Source: Acidimicrobiaceae bacterium (GTDB taxonomy: Bacteria; Actinomycetota; Acidimicrobiia; Acidimicrobiales; RAAP-2). Taken from it: a stretch of 64,000 nt of DNA. The notes beneath the pieces were generated by a model, which worked only from the letters and a program-made list of their open reading frames with translations, was not told the DNA's origin and did no database searches. Position 1 is the first letter of the stretch; every line of letters begins with the position of its first letter. Both the position numbers and the translations under genes were made by a program. The stretch spans positions 62,001 to 126,000 of the forward strand of contig PMOI01000009.1 in NCBI GenBank assembly GCA_003162475.1. Reading direction: 5' to 3'. Positions 1-8,804 of the stretch are shown here, in pieces.

Positions 1-2
1 AA

Positions 3-473
3 GCCGCGGTGAAGATGCTTGACGAGCTCGGCGTCGCGGTGCAAGACACCATCAAGGAGCTGCGCGAACTCGCCCACGGCATCTATCCGCCCCTGTTGGT
101 GGACAGTGGTCTCGGCGAAGCGCTGCGCGCCGTGTCCAATCGCAGTCCGCTCGACATTGAATTGGTGACCGAGGGACTTGGGCGCTACGGGAGTGACGTG
201 GAAGCCGCCTTCTACTTCTGTTGTCTCGAGGCGTTGCAGAACGCTGGCAAGCACGCGCCGGAGTCCCACGTCAAGCTGCGGATCTGGGAAGAATCGGGAG
301 GGCTGCTCTTCGAGGTCAGCGACGACGGTCCCGGTTTCGATATTCGACTCGCCCGGCAAGGTCATGGCTACGTCAATATGTCCGACCGTTTGGGCGCCAT
401 CGGGGGTCTCGTGCGATGGGAGTCCCAACTCGGCCACGGCACCACTATCCGCGGCTCCGTACCGCTCAACTGA
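3..473 (+). CDS. Sensor histidine kinase, NarX/DesK type, C-terminal part (cut by window edge)
   Basis: This is the catalytic end of a two-component kinase that would phosphorylate a NarL-type response regulator. The reading frame is open to the left edge, so the sensor region and the phospho-accepting histidine lie outside the window. Visible are the end of the HisKA_3 dimerisation helix (LRELAHGIYPPLL), the N box (ALQNAGKHAP), the G1 box (DDGPGFD) and a G2-like GHGYVNMSDRLGAIGG, then a typical GTTIRGSVPL ending. Its last 8 bp overlap, tail to tail, the end of the single-domain regulator on the other strand. The two regulators at 466-1611 are plausible partners by proximity only. Confidence 0.9.
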   Translation, partial: AAVKMLDELGVAVQDTIKELRELAHGIYPPLLVDSGLGEALRAVSNRSPLDIELVTEGLGRYGSDVEAAFYFCCLEALQNAGKHAPESHVKLRIWEESGGLLFEVSDDGPGFDIRLARQGHGYVNMSDRLGAIGGLVRWESQLGHGTTIRGSVPLN

Positions 474-870
474 GCGCGGTCCAGCTCGACGATCCGTCCG
501 AATCGCGATCATCCCAGAGACGACGCAGTGTCGTTGCGTCCAAGTGCTCTTTGTTGACGTAGGCCCGAGCTCCGCTGGTCGCGGCGTCGGGCGGCAGGTC
601 GCTGACGTCGTAGGTCGAGCACAAGATGACGACCGTATCGGCGTAGTCGGCCAAGATCCGTCGCGTCGCCTCGATTCCACCCATCTCGGGCATGTTGATG
701 TCCATCAACACGAGGTCCGGGCGCAATTCGCTGACGAGAGAGATGGCCTCGACGCCGTTCTCGGCCTCGCCCACCAGTTCGAAACCCTTGCTACGACTGA
801 GAACCGCGCGCGCGGCGAGACGAAACGGTGCCTGGTCATCGACCACAACGACGGAGAGCGAGGGAGTCAC
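466..870 (-). CDS. Single-domain response regulator (receiver only)
   Basis: The 134-residue protein is a bare receiver domain with no DNA-binding output. The acidic pair (VVDDQ, residues 11-12), the phospho-accepting Asp in VLMDINMPEMGG and the conserved Lys in YVNKEHL are all present. Such proteins act by protein contacts or as phosphate sinks. It starts with GTG and lies 66 bp downstream of the LuxR-type regulator on the same strand, so the two are probably co-transcribed. A perfect 10-bp palindrome, TTCACGTGAA, sits 15 bp before the start. An output domain could have been lost, but the ORF ends cleanly with a short polar tail. Confidence 0.85.
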   Translation of the reverse strand: MTPSLSVVVVDDQAPFRLAARAVLSRSKGFELVGEAENGVEAISLVSELRPDLVLMDINMPEMGGIEATRRILADYADTVVILCSTYDVSDLPPDAATSGARAYVNKEHLDATTLRRLWDDRDSDGSSSWTALS

Positions 871-919
871 GATACGTCAAGTCTTTCACGTGAAGCAACT
901 GATTAATGGAGGGGTGCCA

Positions 920-935
920 CCCACCTCGAGGTGGG
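920..935. terminator. Perfect 16-bp inverted repeat after the LuxR-type regulator
   Basis: CCCACCTCGAGGTGGG is a perfect palindrome placed directly after the stop codon of the regulator that ends at 937. On the minus strand it could fold into a GC-rich hairpin between the two regulator genes. No T-run follows, so it may attenuate or process the message rather than end it. Its function is inferred from position only. Confidence 0.3.
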
Positions 936-936
936 G

Positions 937-1611
937 TTAACCCCCCGGCTGCGCACCGAGATAGACCAGAACGGCCTTTACCCGACGATTGAGATCACGT
1001 TCCTCGGACAGCCCCAACTTCGAAAAAATTGCGTTCGAGTGTTTCTCGACCGCTCGTTCCGAGACGCTGAGACTCTTCGCGATGGCGCCATTGGACTTCC
1101 CCTGAGCCATCTCGGCCAGAATTTCGGACTCTCTCGGTGTCAGCCACTCGAGATCGGACTTGGGATGTTTCGCTCGAGCCCTCACCAACTCATCGACCAC
1201 GTTGGGGTCGATGACCGACCCACCCGTGGCCACCACGCGAATCGTTCGCGACAGCTCGTTGGCCCCGGCGACACGCTCCTTCAAGAGATAGGCCCGACCG
1301 GCCGAACCGTCCGCGAGCAGGGCTAGCGCGTAGGCGGGAGCCGTGTACTGACTGAGAACGACGACGCCCATCGCTGGCCGGTTCTCGCGAATCCACGAAG
1401 CAGCCCGAATGCCTTCGTCGGTGCCAGTCGGGGGCATCCGAATGTCAGTCACCACCACGTCGGGTTCGTGCTCGACCACGAGCGCCAGCAACTCTGGAAG
1501 GTCCGACGCGACGCCCACGAGATCAAGTTCCCCATCGACCTCGATCATGTGCGAGATCCCCTCGCGCAGTAACGCGTTGTCTTCCGCCAAGACCACCCGT
1601 ATCGTCGGCAT
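937..1611 (-). CDS. NarL/LuxR-family response regulator
   Basis: This is a two-domain transcription factor of about 224 residues. The receiver has the acidic pocket (LAEDN), the phospho-accepting Asp in VVTDIRMPPTGTDEG and the Lys in YLLKERV. The C-terminal LuxR-type HTH reads LTPRESEILAEMAQGKSNGAIAK..SERAVEKHSNAIFSKLGL, which is canonical. The ORF is open to an upstream ATG at 1674, but I chose the ATG at 1611 because the receiver fold begins there (MPTIRVVLAEDN) and the extra 21 residues have no family counterpart. The gene lies upstream of the receiver-only gene and is divergent from the glycosylase at 1890. The kinase at 3-473 is the likely partner. Confidence 0.92.
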   Translation of the reverse strand: MPTIRVVLAEDNALLREGISHMIEVDGELDLVGVASDLPELLALVVEHEPDVVVTDIRMPPTGTDEGIRAASWIRENRPAMGVVVLSQYTAPAYALALLADGSAGRAYLLKERVAGANELSRTIRVVATGGSVIDPNVVDELVRARAKHPKSDLEWLTPRESEILAEMAQGKSNGAIAKSLSVSERAVEKHSNAIFSKLGLSEERDLNRRVKAVLVYLGAQPGG

Positions 1612-1889
1612 AGAACCGCGAGCGTACCACTCATGAATTTCTGGATTCGTCTCTCGGTGAACGCCAATCGACATCTCGTTGAACTGGCGAAAACTGACTG
1701 AGCATCATCCGAGCAAACCGTACAAAACAACGAGCGACCGGTCGACAAAGCGCGCCGCGATTATCCCGGAGAAACGACCCGCCGCGAAAGGTGCTTGCCG
1801 ACGGCGGCCCACCACACCTGATCACGGCCGTCGCGCCAAGATTCGCGCTGAGAAGACGACCTTGACCGCCTCACCTAAGATTTCGACGA

Positions 1890-2456
1890 ATGGGACGAGA
1901 GCCCTTTGGTAGGAGCTTTTTTGAGCAACCCGTCGACGTCGTCGCACACGAGTTGATCGGATCGCACATGATCGTTCACGGTGAAGGGCGCGTCTTCGAC
2001 GCTCAGGTCATCGAGACTGAAGCGTACGGCGGGCTCGACGATCCGGCTTCACACGCGTTTCGAGGTCCGACGCCTCGAAGCACCATCATGTTCGGACCAG
2101 CGGGCCACCTGTACGTGTATCGGATCTACGGCATTCACTGGTGTATGAATGTCGTCACGCAAGAAGCCGGATCGGCGAGCGCTGTCCTGCTGCGCGCCGC
2201 GATAATTCACCAAATTGGCGCCAACGCCGATCTCAGCGAGACCCCGACGGTCATTTGTCGCGGACCAGGGAATCTGACGCGCATCCTCAGCATTACCGGT
2301 GACGACAATGGGACAGACTGTTGCGCCAAAGCCGGGAGAGTCGTGTTCGTGAGATCCACCAACGAAACAGAGAGTCGCGTTGTCGGCCAGTCGACGCGTG
2401 TGGGCGTCTCGCATGCAAAAGAGCGGCGTTCGAGATACTTTCTCGAAGGGATCTGA
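1890..2456 (+). CDS. DNA-3-methyladenine glycosylase, AAG/MPG family
   Basis: This base-excision repair enzyme flips out and removes alkylated purines (3-methyladenine, hypoxanthine). At 188 residues it has the usual length of bacterial members. Family signatures are visible in order: LIG near residue 22, the VIETEAYGG..DPASHAFRGPTPRS block with the catalytic Glu, MFGPAGHLYVYRIYGIHWCMNVV, and CRGPGNLTRILSI. The spacing to the upstream divergent regulator is 278 bp, enough for separate promoters. The N terminus (MGREPFGRSFFEQPVDVVAHELIG) fits the start of the fold, so the ATG at 1890 is accepted. Confidence 0.93.
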   Translation: MGREPFGRSFFEQPVDVVAHELIGSHMIVHGEGRVFDAQVIETEAYGGLDDPASHAFRGPTPRSTIMFGPAGHLYVYRIYGIHWCMNVVTQEAGSASAVLLRAAIIHQIGANADLSETPTVICRGPGNLTRILSITGDDNGTDCCAKAGRVVFVRSTNETESRVVGQSTRVGVSHAKERRSRYFLEGI

Positions 2457-2708
2457 GCAGAAGCTGACTCTTCGGCATGTGGTCGGTCCATGGGCAAGTG
2501 GTGAAGATCATTCCACGCGCTCGAAAGGCGGACGTGGTAACGCCGCTTCCCAATGAATCGGTCAGAGCAGCCGTTGTCAGGTTGAGATGATCATCGTCAC
2601 CGCACGTTGGTTCCAACTAATCGTGGATCCTTCGCGGACCGCCCACGTTGGCCGCGGATGAAGCGTCACAAGGAGCGCCGTGACCGACGCGAGGATCAGT
2701 GCCGGCGC

Positions 2709-3470
2709 TTAACTCGTTGCGCGCAGGCGTACGGAGGAGTTGACGAGGTCCAACGCGCGCGCGAAACCGTACGGCGCTCTTGCTCGACGTCGGGCGCTCG
2801 TGACAACACGAGTCGCGGAGTCGTAATGCACTCTTCCACCTTGATCAATCAAGGCGCGATGGAGGGCGCGGTCCTCTCCCGTTTTCAATGCTTCGAATCC
2901 GCCCGCGGCAAGATACGCCGCAGCGTTAAATCCCAGACTCGCCCCGTGGATCGGTCGACTCTCTTGGTCGTATTCGATTTGCCATTGCAGCCCTGTCTCG
3001 TGGCGATGCTCGGACCAGTCAGTGACCACCACTCGTCCGGACCAGTGTTCGGCTCCAGCTTCATGCTGCATTACTTGAGTGGCGAGCCAGTTCAATGGAA
3101 CCCGTGAGTCTGCGTCGGTCGTCGCGAGCCAGATCTTCGAAGGTGGGAGCCGCGACCATCGTGCCAAAAGTGCCGAACATCCAAGCCCTCGGGCGTAGCC
3201 GACGTTTTTGGCTTCACACTTGACGACGCTGACTTCAACAAGGCCCTCGTCGCGAGCGAGAACGTCTTGCAACTCGAGCGCTATGTCCCTGCTGGCGTCG
3301 CGACACGAGTCAAGGACCACCATCAACCTCGACGCTGCGCCCCACTGACTCACTTCCTCGAACGCGTCGACAAGCGAATGTAGTGAGGCGGCGAGTAACT
3401 CCTGCTCGTTGTGCACCGGTACCACGACGCCCACGGCTGCCGTTCGAAGGAGGGGCGATGCAAATGTCAC
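2709..3470 (-). CDS. Family 2 glycosyltransferase
   Basis: This is an inverting, GT-A fold glycosyltransferase of about 253 residues. It has the N-terminal nucleotide-binding VVVPVHNEQELL, the metal-binding TTDADSRVP (DxD-like) and a late GEDRALHRAL that matches the GT2 acceptor/ED motif. No membrane segment is seen. The GTG at 3470 overlaps the methyltransferase stop as GTGA and is preferred to an in-frame GTG 15 bp upstream. It is the last gene of a three-gene operon with the methyltransferase and acyl-CoA dehydrogenase-like genes, so it probably glycosylates, or adds to, the same unknown glycolipid or lipo-saccharide. The donor sugar cannot be read from sequence. Confidence 0.88.
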   Translation of the reverse strand: MTFASPLLRTAAVGVVVPVHNEQELLAASLHSLVDAFEEVSQWGAASRLMVVLDSCRDASRDIALELQDVLARDEGLVEVSVVKCEAKNVGYARGLGCSALLARWSRLPPSKIWLATTDADSRVPLNWLATQVMQHEAGAEHWSGRVVVTDWSEHRHETGLQWQIEYDQESRPIHGASLGFNAAAYLAAGGFEALKTGEDRALHRALIDQGGRVHYDSATRVVTSARRRARAPYGFARALDLVNSSVRLRATS

Positions 3471-4039
3471 GTCACGCGCTCCCACAGATCCAGTACGAAC
3501 TCATACTCCACGTGGTGGACCACGTTTCTCAGACTCTTCCTTTCGTCGATCAACGCGTGCGCTTCGTCGCCAGTGAGCGGATAGTCCGTCTCGCCTCGCC
3601 AGTGGACACCGATGAGGTGAGCCCCGGGTCCGGTAGAGCACTCGACGTGCTCTAGGACGTCGCGCAGCGAACGGGTGTCGAAATAGTAAGCGACTTCGCT
3701 CAGCACAATGAGGTCAAAAGTCTCGTCTGGCCACGACTCGGGGATCGCTCGATAGTCCACCATCACGTTCTCGTAGTCCTCGAGGCGCTTGGTCGCTTGC
3801 TCCAGAGCGCACGGAACGATGTCGGTGGCGAGCAAACTGTCGCAACGTGGCGCCAATAGCTCGGTCAATACGCCGATGGAGCAACCAGGCTCGAACGCAC
3901 TCAGATAACGTTCCCTCGGCAGCGAATCGACGGTCAAGGTGTACTTGCGTTGCTCGTACGAACTCGTCGCAAAGCTCCACGGGTCGTCGGCGTCGGCGTA
4001 CATGTTGTGAAAGTACTGACGGTCCGTTGAGACCTTCAC
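3467..4039 (-). CDS. SAM-dependent methyltransferase, NodS-like
   Basis: This class I methyltransferase of about 190 residues resembles the nodulation N-methyltransferase NodS. The N terminus has YFHNMYADADDPWSFATS..YEQRKY, then the SAM-binding FEPGCSIGVLTELLA, the acidic loop ATDIV, and VDYRAIPESWPDETFDLIVLSEVAYYF. The ORF is open much further upstream, but that part overlaps the previous gene. GTG at 4039, preceded by GAGG, follows the dehydrogenase stop by 22 bp and gives the family length. NodS methylates the amino group of a deacetylated chitooligosaccharide. A related glycan amine is a possible substrate here, by inference. Confidence 0.88.
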   Translation of the reverse strand: MKVSTDRQYFHNMYADADDPWSFATSSYEQRKYTLTVDSLPRERYLSAFEPGCSIGVLTELLAPRCDSLLATDIVPCALEQATKRLEDYENVMVDYRAIPESWPDETFDLIVLSEVAYYFDTRSLRDVLEHVECSTGPGAHLIGVHWRGETDYPLTGDEAHALIDERKSLRNVVHHVEYEFVLDLWERVT

Positions 4040-4061
4040 GCCCTCACCGCCTCGTGGACGG

Positions 4062-5021
4062 TCAGCTCCACGCGCCCACCTCCCTCGCGAGACGTCCGAG
4101 TGCAGCCGCGTCGATTCCCCCGTGGTGTTGCGACAGATAGACGTAAAGGTCCGCGACCCTGCGCGATTGCGTCGCGTCATGACAGAGCGGCCGCGCGCCG
4201 CCTGCGGAGCCCACACGAGCGAGCACCTCCGTGGCCGCGTCGTGAACGAACTGACGCGCAACCAGGGCTCGATAGCGCGACTGTCCAGCCGCGTCGGTGG
4301 GATCTGCATCGATTGCGTTTGCCGAACTCTTCAACACTTCTCGCATCGCCTCGAGAGAAGCCACCGCCAATCCAAGATCTGCAAGGACGTGTTCGTTGGG
4401 TTCGATGGGCAACGAGTTGATGAGATTTCGAGCGAGTCCTTCGGCGCCGCCAAACCAACACGCGGCGACGCCCGACGCGCCGAACCAAAATCCTTGGCGC
4501 GACGTGTAGAAATCCGGAGGTCCCACGACCTGAGCATCGGGTATCTCGGGACCCGCGAATTCAAGTGTTTCGCTCACCGACGCCGACATCCCAACCGCCG
4601 GCCACGAGTCTTCATGGACCGCGGCGACGTTCTTTTCGAGAGCGATGTCGAAGATTCGATAGCCGTCCTCGGTGTCTGCCGTGACGAGCGCTCGGTCGAT
4701 GATTCCACTACCCGAACAGAACTCTTTGCTGCCGGTCAGTCGCCACCCACCCGACACCCGCTCGGCCACGGTGCCGCCGTGACGCGATCGCGCGGCCCAC
4801 ACGCCGTAGATCGCCCCTTCGTCGACGGGCTCCATCCCGGCCTCGGACAAAATCGCGGTAGCGTCGGCGTGCCCTTCGACCAACCTGCCCACCGAGAGAT
4901 CCCTGGACGACCACGACGCGAGCGTCTCAAAGCGACGCCACGTGTCACCCGAACCGGGCAACGGCAGATTCACCGCGTCGGTGCGAACGAACTCCTCGAG
5001 CGCTGATTGTGCGCCTGACAT
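4062..5021 (-). CDS. Acyl-CoA dehydrogenase-like flavoprotein
   Basis: The 319-residue protein has the middle-domain signature of acyl-CoA dehydrogenases (YGVWAARSRHGGTVAER..GWRLTGSKEFCSGS) and a helical C-terminal half with a possible dimer segment (LARVGSAGGARPLCHDATQSRRVADLYVYLSQHHGG). It is 50-60 residues shorter than fatty-acid-oxidising members, and I cannot place a catalytic Glu, so it may act on an acyl-carrier or glycan-linked acyl group, or not be a classical dehydrogenase. ATG at 5021 with GGAGG eight bases upstream is preferred to a codon at 5045. It is the first gene of the operon with the NodS-like methyltransferase and GT2. Confidence 0.8.
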   Translation of the reverse strand: MSGAQSALEEFVRTDAVNLPLPGSGDTWRRFETLASWSSRDLSVGRLVEGHADATAILSEAGMEPVDEGAIYGVWAARSRHGGTVAERVSGGWRLTGSKEFCSGSGIIDRALVTADTEDGYRIFDIALEKNVAAVHEDSWPAVGMSASVSETLEFAGPEIPDAQVVGPPDFYTSRQGFWFGASGVAACWFGGAEGLARNLINSLPIEPNEHVLADLGLAVASLEAMREVLKSSANAIDADPTDAAGQSRYRALVARQFVHDAATEVLARVGSAGGARPLCHDATQSRRVADLYVYLSQHHGGIDAAALGRLAREVGAWS

Positions 5022-5154
5022 CAGGACCTCCCTCGTGGGAACCACGTGGAAACGGTCGCCCGTCCTACGGCGTTTGCGAAGATCACGTGAGTATTGCGGA
5101 CTCTCTGTCTAGTTCTCACTTTCACGTCCACCATCGAGCATCTGGGTCGACCGA

Positions 5155-5685
5155 CTATCTGAAACCGTCGAGGAGGTCGAGCATGTCTTCGGCGTGCTCT
5201 TCTTCCATCGCGAGAATGTCTTCCAACATCCGACGCGTGGTGGGATCACCGTCGCCCAACCACGTAATGATCTCGGTGTACGACGCAATGGCGACACGTT
5301 CCGCCACCAGGTCCTCTTGGATCATCTTTTGTAACTCCTTGGACGAGTCGTACTCCGAGTGGCTTCGCCCCATCAACGAGTCGGGATTGAAATCAGGCTC
5401 GCCACCGAGCTGCGTGATTCGCGCCGCGATCAAATCGGCGTGATCTGACTCTTCGCCGGCGTGCTGAAGAAACTCTTCAGCGGCGGATTGCGCGTTCAGT
5501 CCCTGCGCGGTGAAATAGTGCCGCTTATAACGGAGCACGCACACGAGTTCAGTCGCCAACGCCTGGTTGAGTACGAAGATGACCCGTTCTAGGTCAGCCC
5601 CGTACGCGTCGGTCACTGGCCCCTTCTTCATGTTCGTACGGGCTCGCTTGCGCAACGTCTCAATGTCAGTAAAAAATTCTTCCAT
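5155..5685 (-). CDS. Ferritin-like di-iron protein (bacterioferritin/Dps-related)
   Basis: This is a four-helix ferritin-like protein of 176 residues, expected to oxidise and store iron or protect against peroxide. The di-iron ligands can be followed in order: E47 (ATELVCVLRY), E79-x2-H82 (EESDH), E129 (DLVAERVAIASY) and E161-x2-H164 (EEEH). Length and spacing match bacterioferritin-like proteins annotated as ferritin-like domain proteins. No haem-binding Met can be assigned with confidence. The start has no strong Shine-Dalgarno sequence. The next ORF upstream on this strand encodes an Asp/His-repeat protein, which could also bind metal, but 165 bp separate them. Confidence 0.85.
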   Translation of the reverse strand: MEEFFTDIETLRKRARTNMKKGPVTDAYGADLERVIFVLNQALATELVCVLRYKRHYFTAQGLNAQSAAEEFLQHAGEESDHADLIAARITQLGGEPDFNPDSLMGRSHSEYDSSKELQKMIQEDLVAERVAIASYTEIITWLGDGDPTTRRMLEDILAMEEEHAEDMLDLLDGFR

Positions 5686-5850
5686 CGTGTCACTCTCTCA
5701 TCTCATCATCGGCACGTTGCCCGAGTCGTCCAATTTCTCCTGTGACGAGGGGTTCGGTAGCGAACCTTCACGAGTACCAACTGCCTTAAGGAACCATTCG
5801 GTTTTCTTCCGCCATGTTCACTAAGGACTGAATATTTTGATTGACCTTGA

Positions 5851-6189
<339 letters not shown>

Positions 6190-6883
6190 GTTGTGCCCCT
6201 ACTCCTCGTACTTGAGTCGCGTGCTGATCTTCACCGCGAAGGTCATCCACGCGTCCAGCAAAGTATCTTTTGACTCGATTCGATTGTCAAGTTACTTTTC
6301 TACGTCATCGCCGCGACCGTACGAACAGTAGAGATTGAAGCAAAATCGCCATCGTTCAGTGACAACGACGAACTGCATATATCTCGAGATGTCGAGAGGA
6401 AAATTGGCAACAACTCAATCAACACTGGCAAGATTGCTTTCATCGTTCGTATCAAGTTTCGCGCAGGGACGCGTTGCCTTTCGAAGCGCGAACCGGTCGT
6501 AAATGTTGAGCGGCATCGTGATCAGTACGTAGTGAAAACTCCGAGCCTATGGTGGGCCATGCGTTCGACCAACCAGGGCGCCGTCGTCGGACAATCGCGT
6601 CCCAGCGATAGTCACGCCGCCTCGAGTCACGAGGAGATCCAACTTCGTGCGGGGGTCGCTGCCTGGTGATCCACGCTGGATCACTCATTCGCGTAGTCAC
6701 CAGCTCGTCGTGATACTGGTCCCAGGCTCGCGTTCCTTTCTTGCAAGTGAATTGGTCCGTTATTCCTAACTTCAACTGCAACAATCTGCTAAACAGACGG
6801 TGTCGGCGCCCGAAATATGGTGCCAGTCGAAAGAGCCTCACGGAGGTGTTCGCCGGGACGTTCTTCTTAAGGGAGGGTTTACG
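6190..6883. other. Gene-poor stretch with a decayed coding trace
   Basis: No intact gene is supported in these 700 bases. Between about 6430 and 6690 one minus-strand frame reads protein-like sequence (SDPRTKLDLLVTRGG, then after an in-frame TAG, SFHYVLITMPLNIYDRFALR) and ends near 6418. It has no start codon, an internal stop and further stops upstream, so it looks like a relic. I cannot name its family. The rest holds the 5' regions of the flanking genes. An ORF of 129 codons at 6452-6841 on the minus strand is in another frame and unsupported. Confidence 0.35.
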
Positions 6884-7300
6884 GTGTTCACAAGAACTAG
6901 ACGTGTCGTCGCTACTTCAAGAACCGCGCTAGCGAGTGGTGTGGTTTTGGCGACGCTGGTTGTTTCGCTCGGCGTCTCGGTACCGAGTAGCTCGGCATTG
7001 GGTACAAGCGCCTTTTGCAATACGATGTTCACCTACAAACCAGTCGGGCCGCCGACGAAGATCACCACCGCGAGTTACAAAAAATGGGCAAAGACGCTCT
7101 TGCCGTTCTACGAGAAGTTGGACTCAGAGGCGCCTAACGCTAAGACGAAAGTCATTCTCGACGAGATTGTCACGATATTGAAGTACGAGGCGAGTTCGAC
7201 CAGCCTCAAGGGGCTCGAGTCGTACATCTTCACGAACCACAAGAAGTTTGCGAAGAGCTCGGTTGCGTTGGCGCAAGCCATCGTCGCTTGCGCGAAATAG
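6884..7300 (+). CDS. Small secreted protein, unknown function
   Basis: The 138-residue product begins with a basic N terminus and a hydrophobic segment (ALASGVVLATLVVSLGVSV) ending in a Sec cleavage site near SSA-LG. The mature part is Lys-rich with a single early FCNTM cysteine and a late VACAK cysteine that could form a disulfide, and is predicted to be helical. GTG at 6884 is chosen because GGGAGG lies just upstream; the open frame reaches 6800 but the added residues break the signal peptide. I do not recognise the family. It does not overlap its neighbours and appears to be transcribed alone. Confidence 0.7.
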   Translation: MFTRTRRVVATSRTALASGVVLATLVVSLGVSVPSSSALGTSAFCNTMFTYKPVGPPTKITTASYKKWAKTLLPFYEKLDSEAPNAKTKVILDEIVTILKYEASSTSLKGLESYIFTNHKKFAKSSVALAQAIVACAK

Positions 7301-7505
7301 TCGACACTTCAAGACGAGCACACCGCTCCTGTGGATTGACGAAGGGGTGCCAAAGGTCCTAGATAAGGCAGCAACGAGACTTTGGTCGCTCAAAAGGAAC
7401 CCCAAAGGCCCTATTGGCAGCCATTAGACGTAAAGCGAGTCAGGGTCAACGAAGCGGCCTAGAATTGAATGAAACCACGAAAGTTACTGAGCCACTCTCG
7501 TCCCT

Positions 7506-8471
7506 GTGAACCTATCCCCGCGCCCCTTGCCTACCTCGATCATCGAGCGAGGTACTCGTCGACGAAACGCCGTGCGTACGATGTCGGTTTTCCTACTCGC
7601 GACGCTCCTCTGGCTTCCACTGTCGACGTACGCGGCACCAACGCGGGCGAACGCTGCTTCGAAGGCGACGGTCCCTTTTCCCGTGGGCATTCCCAGTAGT
7701 AGCGAACCCTCTGGGATGAGTCCTCCGGGACCAACCGAACTCCCTGGATACACCGAAAGCTACGTCAACGACTTCACGACCAGCGCCTTACCGATTGGCT
7801 GGGACCTCTTTAGTGGCGTCCCCGGCGGAGATCCCGGTGGGCACTTTGGTTCACAACACGTTCAGTTCAGTGCAGGTGTGCTGCGTCTGAACGCTTGGAG
7901 AGACGTCAACTATCAGAACCGTTGGGTCACCGGAGGCATCTGCCAGTGCGGGCTGAGTCGCGTATATGGCGCGTACTTCGTGCGCTCACGCGAAACGGGT
8001 CCCGGGCCTAACGAAGTTCAGTTGCTCTGGCCAGTGACCAACCTATGGCCTCCCGAGATCGACTTCAACGAGACTGGCGCCTCGGACGTGAAGACGACGG
8101 AGACCGTCCACTACAGCGCCCAAAACATCATGGATCACGGCAATATCCAACTCAACATGCTCAAGTGGCACACCTGGGGGGTCATCTGGACGGCTTCTTC
8201 CGTCACGTTCGTGGTGGACGGACGCGTGTGGGCCCGAGACACGACGCCCGCCGACATCCCGGCCGTTCCGATGGACCTCAATCTTGAGCAACGAGCACTC
8301 TGCACGGTGGGACGTGAGTGCCCCAAGCACAACGTGTCCATGCTCGTCGACTGGGTGGCTGAGTACGTACCAGGAACGGTCCAGTCAACGACAACGACAA
8401 CAACGCCAACTGGAACGACGTCCACCTCTACGTCGACAACATCGACCACGACGACGACGACGCCGCCGTGA
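7506..8471 (+). CDS. Secreted glycoside hydrolase family 16 protein
   Basis: This 321-residue exported protein has a basic start, a hydrophobic signal segment (MSVFLLATLLWLPLSTYAAP), a GH16-like lectin-fold domain and a tail made almost only of Thr, Ser and Pro. The GH16 catalytic signature E-x-D-x-x-E is present as EIDFNE (E184, D186, E189). GH16 enzymes cleave beta-1,3/1,4-glucans, laminarin, lichenin or related polysaccharides. It lies 0.4 kb before a beta-glucoside uptake locus, so it may release oligosaccharides for it (inference). The GTG at 7506 has no clear ribosome site; ATG at 7581 is an alternative that would still keep most of the signal peptide. Confidence 0.85.
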   Translation: MNLSPRPLPTSIIERGTRRRNAVRTMSVFLLATLLWLPLSTYAAPTRANAASKATVPFPVGIPSSSEPSGMSPPGPTELPGYTESYVNDFTTSALPIGWDLFSGVPGGDPGGHFGSQHVQFSAGVLRLNAWRDVNYQNRWVTGGICQCGLSRVYGAYFVRSRETGPGPNEVQLLWPVTNLWPPEIDFNETGASDVKTTETVHYSAQNIMDHGNIQLNMLKWHTWGVIWTASSVTFVVDGRVWARDTTPADIPAVPMDLNLEQRALCTVGRECPKHNVSMLVDWVAEYVPGTVQSTTTTTTPTGTTSTSTSTTSTTTTTTPP

Positions 8472-8775
8472 CCGCTCGACGCGTCAACCGCTGATCTTCA
8501 CTGCGTCGAATACTTGAAGCACGTCGTCGCCGACGATATCGACGCGTCATCAACTTTTCGTCTCCGATGGTGACGAGCGCCGCGTTCGCCGTGGTGCCTT
8601 CATCTCTATCGTGTCCTCCTCAGAAATGCCTCGCTCGAGTCGGAGAAACACGAGGTGCGACCCTCTCAAGCCAACAGGATCTATCCAGAAATCTCCTGTA
8701 ATCGGCCAATAATCTCTTGCTCTTTGAGGTGCGAGACCACCCCACACGATTTCTGAAAATGAGGTCCAAAACGAC

Positions 8776-8804
8776 TTGACAGCGCCGGGTTCGGTGAGTA
8801 CATT
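8776..8804 (+). promoter_or_regulatory. Sigma70-type promoter of the lacI-abc-bgl locus
   Basis: A perfect -35 box TTGACA (8776-8781) and a -10 box TACATT (8799-8804) are separated by exactly 17 bp. Transcription would start near 8811, inside the first LacI-type operator. This is the best-looking promoter in the window and drives the regulator and probably the ABC genes behind it. The 300 bases before it (8472-8775) show no gene. Confidence 0.8.

Noticed and set aside
4040..4309. N-terminal extension of the methyltransferase
   Set aside because: It overlaps the end of the dehydrogenase gene in another frame and has no domain; GTG 4039 has a ribosome site.
4122..5006. Plus-strand ORF of 294 codons opposite the dehydrogenase
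   Set aside because: It is an antisense shadow with Arg-rich composition, and the minus-strand gene is clear.
7301..7505. Riboswitch (c-di-AMP or c-di-GMP type) before the GH16 gene
   Set aside because: Some G/A-rich pieces look suggestive, but the consensus core cannot be assembled by eye.
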